Notes: a model not told the origin generated them from the sequence alone. A stretch of 64,000 bases of DNA from Candidatus Peregrinibacteria bacterium CG10_big_fil_rev_8_21_14_0_10_55_24 (GCA_002772745.1 PFDV01000005.1:1-64000); one strand, 5' to 3'; counted from the stretch's first letter, positions 7,899-16,715 are shown. Made by a program: numbers and translations.

Positions 7899-8735
7899 TT
7901 GTCGTCTGATATTCTTTCTCCAGTGAAGAATACCCCACTCGTCTCGGCCGTCATCCTCAACTACCGCACGCCGCAGGAGGCCGTGGCGTGCATCGAGAGT
8001 CTCCTTGCGCAGACGATTGCCGACCGCATCGAGGTGATTGTCGTCGACAATCACTCCGGTGACGATTCCGTGGGAGTGCTGCGGCGAAGAATTCGCGATC
8101 CGCGCGTGCGCATCGTTGAGACGCCAAAGAACCTGGGGTTTGGACGTGGCAACAACTACGGCGAGCGCTATGCGAAGGGGGAGTACGTGCTCATCATCAA
8201 TCCCGATACGCAGCCGGAGCCCCGGGCACTGGAATGCCTGATCGCGGTGCTCAAGGAAGATCCGAAGATCGGCGTCGTCGCTCCGCGCCTGTTCTTTCCC
8301 GACGGGACAACCCGCGATTCCTACCGCACGTTTCCCACAGTGTTCGACATCGTCATCAAGCGTACGGTGCTCAAGCGGTTCTTCCCCGGCAGGCTCACGC
8401 GTTACCTGCAACATGACTGCGATCCCATTGTCGTTCGGGAGGTAGACTGGGTCGTGGGGGCATTCCTCCTCATGCGCCGCAAGGTCTATGGAGAACTGCG
8501 TGGATTCGATGAGCGGTTCTTCCTTTTCTTCGAGGACACCGATCTCTGTCGCAGGGTGTGGCTCAGTGGCAAGCGCGTGCTCTACTTTCCCGAGGTTTCG
8601 GCGCGCGACTCTAAGCACCGTTTAAGCGGTTCGGGATTCCTGCATCTCATCACCAAGCATACGGGCAGAGTGCATATCGTGAGCGCGTTCAAGTATTTCT
8701 GGAAGTGGGCTGGGGGGAAGCAGAATGATGAATGA
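7899..8735 (+). CDS. GT2 family glycosyltransferase (rhamnosyltransferase-like)
   Basis: A GT-A fold family 2 glycosyltransferase of up to 278 residues: VSAVILNYRTP at the start, VDNHSGDDS, NLGFGRGNNYG, the DxD-like INPDTQPEP, and GAFLLMRRKVYGELRGFDERFFLFFEDTDLCRR near the active site. WbbL-type rhamnosyltransferases share this layout. The start is uncertain. TTG 7899 lies shortly after a TTATCC/GATTAT hexamer; GTG 7923 gives MKNTPLVSAVILNY. An out-of-frame ATG at 7892 opens only five codons. The last codons (QNDE) are encoded by the heptamer repeat that follows. Confidence 0.88.
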   Translation: MSSDILSPVKNTPLVSAVILNYRTPQEAVACIESLLAQTIADRIEVIVVDNHSGDDSVGVLRRRIRDPRVRIVETPKNLGFGRGNNYGERYAKGEYVLIINPDTQPEPRALECLIAVLKEDPKIGVVAPRLFFPDGTTRDSYRTFPTVFDIVIKRTVLKRFFPGRLTRYLQHDCDPIVVREVDWVVGAFLLMRRKVYGELRGFDERFFLFFEDTDLCRRVWLSGKRVLYFPEVSARDSKHRLSGSGFLHLITKHTGRVHIVSAFKYFWKWAGGKQNDE

Positions 8736-8807
8736 TGAATTATGAATTATGAATGCAGAATGAAGGCGTATTTCTCATTCTGCATTCACCGTTCACCGTT
8801 CACTATT
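8720..8807. repeat. Heptanucleotide repeat element with inverted ends (solo form)
   Basis: Tandem 7-mers (gatgaat, gatgaat, tatgaat, tatgaat, gcagaat) lead into a perfect 12-bp inverted repeat, GAATGCAGAATG (8751-8762) and CATTCTGCATTC (8776-8787), followed by ttcaccg, ttcaccg, ttcacta. Both halves match the sequences flanking the four-helix-bundle gene at 59713-60178, so this looks like the same unit without the gene. Confidence 0.6.
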
Positions 8808-8860
8808 CCCGCTGCAGATTGTAGAGAAGATGCCTCCGTTCTCGAATATCGGTTACTTCC

Positions 8861-8889
8861 TTGACCCCACAGGGCATTTTCCCTAGCCT
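8861..8889 (+). promoter_or_regulatory. Promoter of rplY
   Basis: TTGACC (8861-8866), 17-nt spacer, TAGCCT (8884-8889). The -10 ends 10 nt before ATG 8900, so the predicted transcript starts within a few bases of the start codon. Confidence 0.5.
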
Positions 8890-8899
8890 TTGCAGGCTT

Positions 8900-9595
8900 A
8901 TGGACATGGTCCCACTTTCCGCATCGTTCAGGGCTCCCGCCGCCAAGCCGCAGGAACTACGTCGCTCGGGTTCCGTACCGTGCGCGCTCTACGGTTCCGG
9001 CACAGAGCACTTGCTCATTGCGTGTGCGCGTTTGCCGCTCCATAAGGCGTACATGACGGCTGGGGAGAGCACGCTCGTAGAGGTGGATATTGAGGGCAAG
9101 AAAAAGGTCCCGGCGCTCTTCCACGAAGTGCAGCATCACCCGGTATCCGGTGCGATTACGCACGTGGACTTCTTCGCCGTGGATATGACCAAGGAGATTG
9201 AGGCCCGTGTTCCGATCGTCTTCGAGGGTGAGGCGCCGGCAACCAAGGAACTTGGCGGCGTGCTTGTTACCCCGCATGACCACGTTACGGTTCGCTGCCT
9301 TCCTTCGCGGTTGCCGCACCATTTGACCGTCAGTCTCCTTTCTCTCATAGAGTTTGACAGTCAGCTCACTGTTGCCAATCTCACGGTGCCCGAAGGTGTT
9401 GTTCTGGAAGAGGGGCCCGAAACTGTGATCGCGACCGTGCAGGAACCTCGTAAGGAGGAAGAGATCGCTCCCCCGCCGGAAACAGGTGTGGAAGGTGCGG
9501 CAGGTGCCGAAGGTGCGGAAGGCGAGAAGGCGGAAGGCGATGCCGGGGCTGCTTCCTCTACGGAGGCAAACAAGGGTGAAGCAAAAGAATCCTGA
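8900..9595 (+). CDS. rplY: Ribosomal protein bL25 (TL5/CTC form)
   Basis: bL25 binds 5S rRNA in the large subunit. The 231-residue product has the N-terminal 5S-binding domain (VPLSASFR..., RRSGSVPCALYGSG) and the C-terminal domain of the longer TL5/CTC form (HVDFFAVDMTKEIEARVPIVFEGEAP, GGVLV). The tail after about residue 190 is low-complexity Glu/Gly/Ala, coded by short repeats of the ggaaggtgcgg type. ATG 8900 is preferred over the upstream TTG 8861 because that TTG is the -35 box. The next gene follows after 12 bp, probably co-transcribed. Confidence 0.9.
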   Translation: MDMVPLSASFRAPAAKPQELRRSGSVPCALYGSGTEHLLIACARLPLHKAYMTAGESTLVEVDIEGKKKVPALFHEVQHHPVSGAITHVDFFAVDMTKEIEARVPIVFEGEAPATKELGGVLVTPHDHVTVRCLPSRLPHHLTVSLLSLIEFDSQLTVANLTVPEGVVLEEGPETVIATVQEPRKEEEIAPPPETGVEGAAGAEGAEGEKAEGDAGAASSTEANKGEAKES

Positions 9596-9607
9596 CGCAC
9601 ACCATTC

Positions 9608-10651
9608 ATGTCGTTTTTCGGACGCATCCTTCTCGCGGTTATTCTCCTGCTCACGTGCCTCACGGGAGGTTTGCTCTTCGCCTACGTCGCAACTCAGAAC
9701 TTTGCCGCGGGGATGCAGGTACCGGTCGTTGCGGGCGTACGTGACCGCGACGCCGATCAGGCACCAACGCCATCGCTCTCCCGCATACTCTCCCGGCTGC
9801 CGCTGCTCCCCATGTTCAGCCACCGCAAGCCGCTCGTTGCCGTTGTTATCGAGAACCACGAGAGCGCCCGTCCTCATCAACAAGGTCTTCAAGACGCACT
9901 CCTTGTCAGTGAGTACCTGGTGGAGGGGTTCATCACACGGTTTGTCGCGCTCTACGATGCGCGTGCGTTGCCTGTCTCCCTTGGGCCGGTTCGCTCATTA
10001 CGCCCGTACTTCATCGAGGCGCTCATTCCCTGGACGAGCATCTTCGTCCACGCGGGCGGAAGCCCCGAGGCACTGGAGCGCGTGCAGAAAGATCCAAAAC
10101 TCTTGAGCATCAACGGCTTGCGTTATTCGAAGCACTTTCTGCGCGAACCTGGCATCCCCGCACCCCATGACCTCTTCGTCAGCCGCGAGCATCTGGAAGA
10201 TTTGCTCCCTGAGGGTATTGCGGTGACCGCATGGCCTCCGTATGAGATCGGTGCCGCGCAGGCGCGTGAACGCGCCAAGACAATCCGCGTGGGATTCTTC
10301 AATGAGACGCACGATGTGCTCTACGAGTACGATGCCTTCAGCCATCGCTACCATCGGACGAACGGCGGCATTGTGAGCGAGGCGCAGCCTACGAACATTC
10401 TCATCCTGGAAATCCCCGTCGATGGCGAAGGGGAGTATGGCCGCCTTCTCATTGATATGGAGGGCGAAGGGGATCTCCTCCTCCTGCGTTCCGGTATTGT
10501 GATTCCCGGTCAATGGCACAAGCGTTTGGGTGAGACGTTTACCTTCTCTGTGGGAGAGGAAGATGAATCCCTACAGTTTGCCAGGGGGCAGACATGGATG
10601 ATGGTTCTCAATACGCTCGATCGCGTGTCATGGATCGGGGAGGAGTTGTGA
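9608..10651 (+). CDS. DUF3048 domain protein (YerB-like), membrane-anchored
   Basis: A 347-residue protein with one N-terminal membrane segment (about 7-27) and an extracytoplasmic DUF3048 region. Family marks are VAVVIENHESARPHQQGL (about 78-95), VEGFITRFVALY, GPVRSLRPYFIE and HAGGSPEAL. DUF3048 proteins are secreted or anchored proteins of unknown function, common in Firmicutes and CPR. It is 12 bp downstream of rplY with no terminator between. Confidence 0.85.
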   Translation: MSFFGRILLAVILLLTCLTGGLLFAYVATQNFAAGMQVPVVAGVRDRDADQAPTPSLSRILSRLPLLPMFSHRKPLVAVVIENHESARPHQQGLQDALLVSEYLVEGFITRFVALYDARALPVSLGPVRSLRPYFIEALIPWTSIFVHAGGSPEALERVQKDPKLLSINGLRYSKHFLREPGIPAPHDLFVSREHLEDLLPEGIAVTAWPPYEIGAAQARERAKTIRVGFFNETHDVLYEYDAFSHRYHRTNGGIVSEAQPTNILILEIPVDGEGEYGRLLIDMEGEGDLLLLRSGIVIPGQWHKRLGETFTFSVGEEDESLQFARGQTWMMVLNTLDRVSWIGEEL

Positions 10652-10662
10652 CAGTTTTTTCC

Positions 10663-10691
10663 TTGCGCGCGGGGGTGTGGCATCGTACCGT
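10663..10691 (+). promoter_or_regulatory. Promoter of the 10701 gene
   Basis: TTGCGC (10663-10668), 17-nt spacer, TACCGT (10686-10691), ending 9 nt before ATG 10701. This geometry decides the start of the next gene. Confidence 0.4.
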
Positions 10692-10700
10692 GCGCCACTC

Positions 10701-11375
10701 ATGCGGTTTCTTACGCCTCATCGTGAGCAGCTCCTGCACACCGACTTTGCTTTCGATGATGTGATCCAGTGGCAGCGCGGGATAGAACAGGCAAACCTAC
10801 GCTGGGCGGAGCACGGGTATTTTGGAGCAGTCGAAGCCCTGCTGGAAGCTCGTCAGAGCGATGTTGCTACCCAGATTAAGGAAGTGTTCTCCTTTAAGGA
10901 GGGCGTACTGCGCATACTCCAGCGGACGTATGGCTCCGTATGTTCACTGGCCAAATTCGGGGATTACTTCACACTCCAGCGTGCTGTTACCGAGATCTGT
11001 GCAAGGAACCGTAATCTGCGGCCCGAGCGTGCGCTGGGGTTTGGCACGGAACTGAGCACCGTTCTCATCGAGGAGCAGGCTCGTGCGTTCATTGCCAGGC
11101 TCTCCCCCGAGGCGTTCTATGTACTGGAGGGGCAATTTGAACGGGACGTGCTCGATGATGGGGATACGCATGCGCTTCTGAGAGAGTACGAGGCGCGTGA
11201 AGAAGATTGCCTACAGGAACTCGACGGTGCAGAGGCGCCGACTGCAGCAGAGTTCGACGATATGCGCCCCTACATTATGAGCAATGATCGCACGATGCTG
11301 TGGTATTTCGCCACGCGTAAACTTTACGACATCCTTGTGGAGAGGGGACTGCCTGCGTACCCCGGCAACAGTTAA
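10701..11375 (+). CDS. Hypothetical protein
   Basis: A 224-residue soluble, mostly helical protein that I do not recognise (starts MRFLTPHREQLLHTDFAFDD; acidic C-terminal third). No signal peptide or membrane helix. ATG 10701 is chosen over upstream in-frame codons because a promoter-like pair ends 9 nt before it. Its 3' end overlaps the convergent ATP-grasp gene by 4 bp. Confidence 0.6.
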   Translation: MRFLTPHREQLLHTDFAFDDVIQWQRGIEQANLRWAEHGYFGAVEALLEARQSDVATQIKEVFSFKEGVLRILQRTYGSVCSLAKFGDYFTLQRAVTEICARNRNLRPERALGFGTELSTVLIEEQARAFIARLSPEAFYVLEGQFERDVLDDGDTHALLREYEAREEDCLQELDGAEAPTAAEFDDMRPYIMSNDRTMLWYFATRKLYDILVERGLPAYPGNS

Positions 11376-13756
11376 TCCTTGCGCAGGAACTTCGGCAAAA
11401 GAAGCGGTGCCTCCAGCTCAGGGAGATCTTCGACGAGCGACAGATCCTCCAGGGCTATCTTTCCCACGTAGAGCTTTCTCAGATCTCCACCCTCCTCCAC
11501 GAAGCGTTCGATGGCTCGAAGCCCACGGAAGTACACCAGACTCTTGGTAAATCCTCCCGGTTCCTCGGTATTTCGTAAACCCCGCTTAATCGTGATGGTC
11601 TGGGTCATGGCTTTCTGTGCCGTATAATTGAGTTCTTCCTCCAGGTAGGTGCGTGTTTCGGCAAACGAATGCGTGAGGCCGAACTCCAGTCCCAGCACGT
11701 TACGTGGTGGGTTCATCCTGCGCTCGTGGTACGCGCTCAAGATCCGGTTCTGATTGAAGATTGCCAGACCCTCCTGCGTATCGAGGTAGTTGGCGCACCC
11801 GCGACGCAGGAGTGCGTAGGGCTGGTGCTCGCCATTCTCCGCAGTGAGCACGTGAGTTTCGATCTCATGTGCGATGAGTGCCTGCACATGCAGAGGTTCA
11901 AATCGCGCCTCCGCACGCAGGTAAATGTGCTGTCCGCCCACCGTGCAGTCCGCCACCAGGCGATCGCGGATGGCAACCTGCCAATTGAGCAGCCCGTAGT
12001 GTTCCAGGATTTCCTGAAAAATGGTTTGTACTTGTTCAGGATCAAGCAACTCTTCTTCCGGCGTGGGCAAATCGCAAGCTACGCGATTGTGTAGGGCGGC
12101 CTGCGCCGCGCGCAGGAGCGCCGAGGAGACAGAACCGTAGAGTTCCTGGGAAGCCATGGTGAATTGCTCGCTGTGTCCACGTTTTTCCAGGAGTGTGATG
12201 CGCTTGAGGAGCTCGCTGCGTTTCTTTTCCAACAGTCGTCCCAGGCTTGAGGGGTCTTCGATGGGTTCCGCGATCCTGCGGGCAGCATCGGCCAAGTCCA
12301 GCGGAATCTTCGTATACAGGAATACGGGGTTGTAGCGCCGGTCCTCCAGCAGGCGTTGGTACTCTTCCTGAAGATTGAGGGGTTTTAAGTACTTTATGAG
12401 GAGCAATTCGCGGTCGAGTTCCGCAAGCGTGCTATCCACGGCTCGCAAGTCTGTTTTGACTGCGGTTATTCGGGAAGCTGGTTGCGTCTTCTTCGACGGG
12501 TCGATGAGGAACTCACCCAAGTCTCTGTTTCCGATGATTGCCTGGACATCCTTGCCCGGGATTTCCTTGGCAATGACGAGTGTTTGAATCTTCTTCCCAC
12601 CGAGCGTGAATTTTACGCGGAATGTTTCGCCGGTTTTCCCCGTGGGAGTGGCAGCACCGCTTTGACACAGCGCTTTGAGGAGCTCCGGGGAGAAGATGGT
12701 ACGCTCCTTCCCCGGTGCGATACGGCAGGGGACTTCGATATTCTTTCCTGATCCTGCGATCACAATCGTCTCCTGTGTGCCGAGCACGGGACGCTCTGTC
12801 TTCTGCGGTTCCTTCTTCTCTATAGTTCCTTGCACTTTCTCTCCAAAAAGATCCTGCCCGATGCGCACGCCTTTCTCAGGAGAGCTCACCTTGAGCCCCT
12901 TCACCCGCTCCAGTCGGGCACGTAGGGGGGCAAGGTTTGCCAGTTGTACCATGAGCCCTGCGCGTGCATTCACTTCCAGCACCACCGGTCCCATGTTCTG
13001 ATCGATGGTCATGTCGACGGCCAAGTAGCCGATATTCGTGATCTGTTGTATGCGTGAGCACACGAGGAGGATGTCATCCCAATGGGGGAGCTTGATGCCC
13101 TTTGGCGATCCACCGTGCGGCAACTCTTGAATCAGGCTGTGGTACTGGGCAGCGTGAGTGGTTGTTCCCTTGGCAATGTCGAGGCCGATGCCGATGCCGC
13201 CTAAGTGCACGTTGGCTTTGCCATCACTCTCGGCCGTCGGGATGCGCAGCATGGCCATGACGGGTACGAGATTGAAGACGATGACCCGGATATCCGGGAG
13301 TCCGGCTGGGTGGAATCGCGCAAAGCACTCATGCGGCGTAAGGATCTGCTCGAAGAACGCGATGTCGCGCCGTCCTCCCAGGGAAAATTTCCCGTCGAGG
13401 ATGTCTTCGATGTGTGCGACAAGCTCCGTATCGGTGATCGGTTGCCGCCCGTTTGCCAGGAAGACGCCGTTCTCCCTCCCACGAAGCACGATGATTCCCT
13501 CTCCGCCGAACCCCTGGTTCGGTTTGAGTACGCACTCATCAGGAAGGCTGGTAAAATCGAACTGTTGCAGCTGCTCGCGGGTTTCGATACGTGCGTAAAT
13601 CTTCGCAGCGGGAATGGAACGCGTCATCAGGTACGCCTTGGTTTTGAGCTTACTATCGGCGAACGCCGTCACTTTGGCGGGGTTGAAGGGCTTCACGTAG
13701 AGCAAGTTCCTGGCGTTGATGCCCAGAATGCCGTGACGGAGGAGGCGTGGGAACAT
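11372..13756 (-). CDS. Three-domain fusion: RimK-like ATP-grasp, RimB-like retropepsin, DUF1704
   Basis: A 794-residue fusion. Residues 1-310 are an ATP-grasp amidoligase-like domain (LKPNQGFGGEGI at 77-88; EVNARAG metal site at 261-267). Residues about 328-425 resemble the RimB/ATP-dependent Zn protease retropepsin fold (FRVKFTLGGKKI, IIGNRDLGEFLIDPSKK), but the usual catalytic D-T-G-A is replaced by APGK (347-350), so it is probably inactive. Residues about 430-794 are DUF1704 with HEIETH (630-635) and TQEGLA (660-665), a zinc-peptidase-like family. RimK, RimB and 7TM proteins are known partners in peptide-tag or amide-bond systems (established for the families; the substrate here is unknown). 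It lies downstream of raiA and the 7TM gene. Confidence 0.85.
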   Translation of the reverse strand: MFPRLLRHGILGINARNLLYVKPFNPAKVTAFADSKLKTKAYLMTRSIPAAKIYARIETREQLQQFDFTSLPDECVLKPNQGFGGEGIIVLRGRENGVFLANGRQPITDTELVAHIEDILDGKFSLGGRRDIAFFEQILTPHECFARFHPAGLPDIRVIVFNLVPVMAMLRIPTAESDGKANVHLGGIGIGLDIAKGTTTHAAQYHSLIQELPHGGSPKGIKLPHWDDILLVCSRIQQITNIGYLAVDMTIDQNMGPVVLEVNARAGLMVQLANLAPLRARLERVKGLKVSSPEKGVRIGQDLFGEKVQGTIEKKEPQKTERPVLGTQETIVIAGSGKNIEVPCRIAPGKERTIFSPELLKALCQSGAATPTGKTGETFRVKFTLGGKKIQTLVIAKEIPGKDVQAIIGNRDLGEFLIDPSKKTQPASRITAVKTDLRAVDSTLAELDRELLLIKYLKPLNLQEEYQRLLEDRRYNPVFLYTKIPLDLADAARRIAEPIEDPSSLGRLLEKKRSELLKRITLLEKRGHSEQFTMASQELYGSVSSALLRAAQAALHNRVACDLPTPEEELLDPEQVQTIFQEILEHYGLLNWQVAIRDRLVADCTVGGQHIYLRAEARFEPLHVQALIAHEIETHVLTAENGEHQPYALLRRGCANYLDTQEGLAIFNQNRILSAYHERRMNPPRNVLGLEFGLTHSFAETRTYLEEELNYTAQKAMTQTITIKRGLRNTEEPGGFTKSLVYFRGLRAIERFVEEGGDLRKLYVGKIALEDLSLVEDLPELEAPLLLPKFLRKD

Positions 13757-13770
13757 GACGGGAAGATCAG

Positions 13771-13804
13771 AAGGCAGGAGTCAGTGATCAGGAGTCAGTG
13801 GTCA
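13771..13804. repeat. Short direct repeat (14-mer period)
   Basis: The unit aggagtcagtg occurs twice 14 bp apart between the fusion gene and the 7TM gene. Related 7-mers (gtcgtca, ggagtca, gttggat) appear inside the nuclease gene near 16066-16085. Confidence 0.4.
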
Positions 13805-13833
13805 AGTTTCCCTCCTCCTCTTTCCTCTCTCCT

Positions 13834-15348
13834 TTACTCTTCCTGTAAGTGCTTGAAGACTTCGCGGAAACGGAAGTACTCGACCAGGCGAAGCCCTGTC
13901 CACTGTCCCAGGGCGGCGTCTGCGACAATGGTGAAGAGAATGACTTCGGGGTAGGCAAGCAAAATGGATTGCAACGTGGACCACGAGACGATCCATGCGC
14001 AGACGAGCGAGGCCACGATGGTCTCGCCTGTCCCCAAAACCGCGCTCCAGAGTCCTTCCTCCGTTTTAATGGTCAGGAAGCTCTCGGCGAGCGTGGACAT
14101 GATGAGCAGGACGAAGATCGTGTCGCGGCCGAAGGTAATCGAGAATGCTGCTGCGAGGCCGAGGAGCAGAAGCAAGGTGATACTGACTACCGTGATGACG
14201 ATGGCGACGCGTGGAATGTAGAGCATGCGCCACCGTTTGAGCAGCATGCGAGTGATGTATCCGGTGAAGATGATGAAGAGCAGGAATGTGAGGCCGATCT
14301 TCCACCCCAATGCGAGGAAGCTTAAGGTGATGATGGAGGGGGTGTACAGGCCGAAGGTCGTGATGCCAATTACCTGTTTGAGGAAGGCCAGGATCATGGC
14401 GATCAAAGGGAGTGTGAGCAGCAGGATGACGATCTGGCTCGAGACGCCGTGGGTGAGCATGGAGGTGACGAGCGTCGAGAGCAGGTTCCATGGTCGGATG
14501 GCAATGGAGGAGGCATCCACAATGAGAAGGTCGATATCCCGTTGCTCGATGGTGGTGAGGAACTCCTCAGGGGATTGGGAAGAGAGGAGCGGATTCACCG
14601 CCTCCTTTCGCGTGATGAGGATGCGATCGGGCGAGAGTACCGTAAACGGAGCGTGGGTCGTGCGCGCGAAGGTCTGCAGCCCTCGGTCGGTGATAACGAC
14701 GAGAGTCTGCCCCTCCAAACTCTGCTTGAGTTGGGTGTTTCCTTCACTCGCACGCATGAGTGCCTGCAGGCCTATCATGCCGTCGGTCCAGATAATAATG
14801 GCCTGCGCTCCCTGTAATGTCGTGTCCTCCTCTCCAATGAGCGTGGCGAGCGTTTCCTCGGCACTGATGCGCACGGCAGTATCCGTCGGCCGAATGACGC
14901 GCAGATAGGTCCCTTCTTCCGCAGCGGTTTGTCGATGCAGTTCCACCTTATCTGTGGGGACCGTGGTATCCGCGATCAGAACGATTTTTCGCTGGTAGAC
15001 GATGATCACTTTTTCCACCTCCGCTTCGCGAACCTCTCCTTCCACGGTTGTGCGGATGTGCAGGCGCATCGTGAGGGTGTCCGTGCGCTCGGGGGTGTAC
15101 ACCACTTCGACGGTTCTGCTGATGGGTTGCGATACCCCTCCGACGAACCAGCGGTATGTCGTATCCTCTCCCAAGCCCTTGCTGGACGACGCATCGAGCA
15201 CCAGAGTTCTGCCTACGACAATCTCATCGGGGCCGGAAATGATAGGGACGAGTGTGTCGGCCGCAGGTGCCTGTTGCGCGATAGCCGGAAACGCTACGCA
15301 GAGTGCCAGGAGTATGCCTGTGAGGGAAGTCGTGCGCAGGAGGGTCAT
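13834..15348 (-). CDS. 7TM membrane protein of the transglutaminase-associated type
   Basis: A 504-residue membrane protein: signal peptide (1-24, ending AIAQQ), a PKD/Ig-like strand-rich extracytoplasmic part (about 30-120), an alpha/beta segment with IVLIADTTVP and LLIVDASS, then about seven membrane helices from residue 305. The motif FGLYTPSIITLSFLALGWKIGL with RMLYIPRVAIVI fits the 7TM domain usually fused to inactive transglutaminases; here that domain is replaced by the strand-rich part. Its start overlaps the raiA stop (ATGA), and the RimK/RimB/DUF1704 fusion follows after 77 bp, so the three probably form one operon. Confidence 0.75.
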   Translation of the reverse strand: MTLLRTTSLTGILLALCVAFPAIAQQAPAADTLVPIISGPDEIVVGRTLVLDASSSKGLGEDTTYRWFVGGVSQPISRTVEVVYTPERTDTLTMRLHIRTTVEGEVREAEVEKVIIVYQRKIVLIADTTVPTDKVELHRQTAAEEGTYLRVIRPTDTAVRISAEETLATLIGEEDTTLQGAQAIIIWTDGMIGLQALMRASEGNTQLKQSLEGQTLVVITDRGLQTFARTTHAPFTVLSPDRILITRKEAVNPLLSSQSPEEFLTTIEQRDIDLLIVDASSIAIRPWNLLSTLVTSMLTHGVSSQIVILLLTLPLIAMILAFLKQVIGITTFGLYTPSIITLSFLALGWKIGLTFLLFIIFTGYITRMLLKRWRMLYIPRVAIVITVVSITLLLLLGLAAAFSITFGRDTIFVLLIMSTLAESFLTIKTEEGLWSAVLGTGETIVASLVCAWIVSWSTLQSILLAYPEVILFTIVADAALGQWTGLRLVEYFRFREVFKHLQEE

Positions 15349-15686
15349 GAGCGGGAACGCGAAGTGCGCTTTTGGCGCGGCATACGCATCTCTTTATAAC
15401 GCTTAATCTGCGGTTCGAGTTTCTCTATACATCGATCTACTCCCTCCACGGGATTCGGCCTTCGGGATTCGGCCCGCAGGGTTTTGCCGGGGAGTTCCAC
15501 GGTCACGGTCACTTTCATGCTGTCTCGCTCCTTCTTCGTGCTGCGCTGTTCTGCTTCCACGCGGATGGCAGAGCTTTCGTCCTTCACGCGTTTGCAGTAG
15601 GTAGCCAGTTTTCCCAATTTTCGTGCGATTTGCATGAGCTGGCGATCGCTGTACTGCAATCCCTTCTCGAAGTGTTGGATGTTCAT
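15345..15686 (-). CDS. raiA: Ribosome hibernation promoting factor (HPF/RaiA family)
   Basis: A 113-residue member of the sigma54-modulation/RaiA family: MNIQHFEKGLQYSD at the start, RKLGKLATYCKRVKDESSAIRVE, and the beta-strand region MKVTVTVELPGKTLRAES, ending in a basic tail. These proteins bind the 30S decoding region and hold ribosomes inactive. It is the short form, without the C-terminal dimerisation domain. ATG 15686 is used because the family motif begins there. It overlaps the 7TM gene by 4 bp. Confidence 0.75.
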   Translation of the reverse strand: MNIQHFEKGLQYSDRQLMQIARKLGKLATYCKRVKDESSAIRVEAEQRSTKKERDSMKVTVTVELPGKTLRAESRRPNPVEGVDRCIEKLEPQIKRYKEMRMPRQKRTSRSRS

Positions 15687-15762
15687 GGGGAGAGTAGCGG
15701 GGGAAGTAGTGCCCGACAGCATACCATGTTGGTGTGTGGAGCGCAGGGGAGTGCCCAGTATA

Positions 15763-15875
15763 GAAGTATGAAATATGAAGTATCGAGTATTGAGTATTGA
15801 GTATCAAGAATTAAGGGATTCCCTATACGTAATACTGAATACTGGATACTGGATACTGGATACTGGATACTTCTG
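15763..15875. repeat. Heptanucleotide repeat element with inverted ends (ggatact family)
   Basis: Tandem 7-mers: gagtatt, gagtatc on the left and five consecutive ggatact-type units on the right. The left part (gaagtatcgagtattgag) is an imperfect inverted copy of the right part (reverse complement gaagtatccagtatcc), so the element can fold on itself. A half copy (atactgaatactggatac) lies at 17201-17221. Confidence 0.6.
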
Positions 15876-15895
15876 TATCCTATCGGCGTTGCCGT

Positions 15896-16687
15896 ATGAA
15901 GCTCAGTTACTCCCAGCTTCGGCAGTATCGATTGTGCCCTCGTCAGTATGAGTATGGCACTGTGAAGAAGATTCCGCGTGCGATCACTCCGCCGGAGAGT
16001 TTTGGTGCGAGCGTACACAACACACTGAAGAAATGGGGAGAGGAGGAAATGAGAGGCCAGGGGTTGGTCGTCAGGAGTCAGTTGGATCTCTTTGGAGAAG
16101 GTACTACCACAACAGGAATTGCGACACAGCGGTTGCTCTCTGAGCAGGACCTCCTCGATCTCTGGCATTCCTCCTTTTCCGTGGATGCGTATGCCACGCG
16201 GGTAGAGGCGGATTATGCGCTTCTCCGCGGAGAGGAACTCCTGCGGAAGTTCCACCGATGGTGGTCCCGAGAGCCTCGCCGCGTGCTTGCGGTCGAGAAG
16301 AGTTTCTCGATCTCTTTGGATGCTACGCTCGTCAACGGACGAATTGATCGTGTTGAAGAATGTGCGGACGGGGTGCGGATTATCGACTACAAGACGTCAC
16401 AACCTCAGGATCAGCAATCCATTGACGTGGATCTCCAGCTCTCACTCTATGCCCTGGCGCTCCGGGAACTCTACGACGTGCCTTGCCGCGAAATCGTGAT
16501 GCTCTACCTCGGCGAAGAAATCGTCGAACGCATCACACAACGTTCCAACAGGCAACTTCGTGATGCGCAGGTACAGATACGGGCTCTCGAAGAACGGATT
16601 GCCTCCGGTGATTACCACCCAACACCCAGCGCTCCGGTTTGCCGACGGTGCCCCTATCGTGGCATCTGTGATATTGCTGCAGCTTAG
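15896..16687 (+). CDS. RecB-like PD-(D/E)XK nuclease with Cys cluster
   Basis: A 263-residue single-domain nuclease of the RecB/AddB C-terminal (PDDEXK_1) type. SYSQLRQYRLCPRQYEY opens the fold with its first Cys. LAVEKSF, VNGRIDRVE and VRIIDYKTSQ carry the acidic and lysine catalytic residues, and LQLSLYALAL is the QxxxY helix. The C-terminal CRRCPYRGIC supplies the other Cys of a probable 4Fe-4S cluster. Family members process DNA ends. A stretch of heptamer repeat (about 16063-16090) codes for a variable loop. Confidence 0.88.
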   Translation: MKLSYSQLRQYRLCPRQYEYGTVKKIPRAITPPESFGASVHNTLKKWGEEEMRGQGLVVRSQLDLFGEGTTTTGIATQRLLSEQDLLDLWHSSFSVDAYATRVEADYALLRGEELLRKFHRWWSREPRRVLAVEKSFSISLDATLVNGRIDRVEECADGVRIIDYKTSQPQDQQSIDVDLQLSLYALALRELYDVPCREIVMLYLGEEIVERITQRSNRQLRDAQVQIRALEERIASGDYHPTPSAPVCRRCPYRGICDIAAA

Positions 16688-16715
16688 TGCAAAGTTTTGG
16701 TACACTCTGCGTCGT

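Noticed and set aside
7892..7909. ATG at 7892 as the start of the GT2 gene
   Set aside because: It is out of frame and stops after five codons (MSIVV). A single-base error joining it to the main frame is possible but cannot be shown here.
15763..15875. CRISPR-like array
   Set aside because: The repeats are contiguous 7-mers without unique spacers and no cas gene is near.
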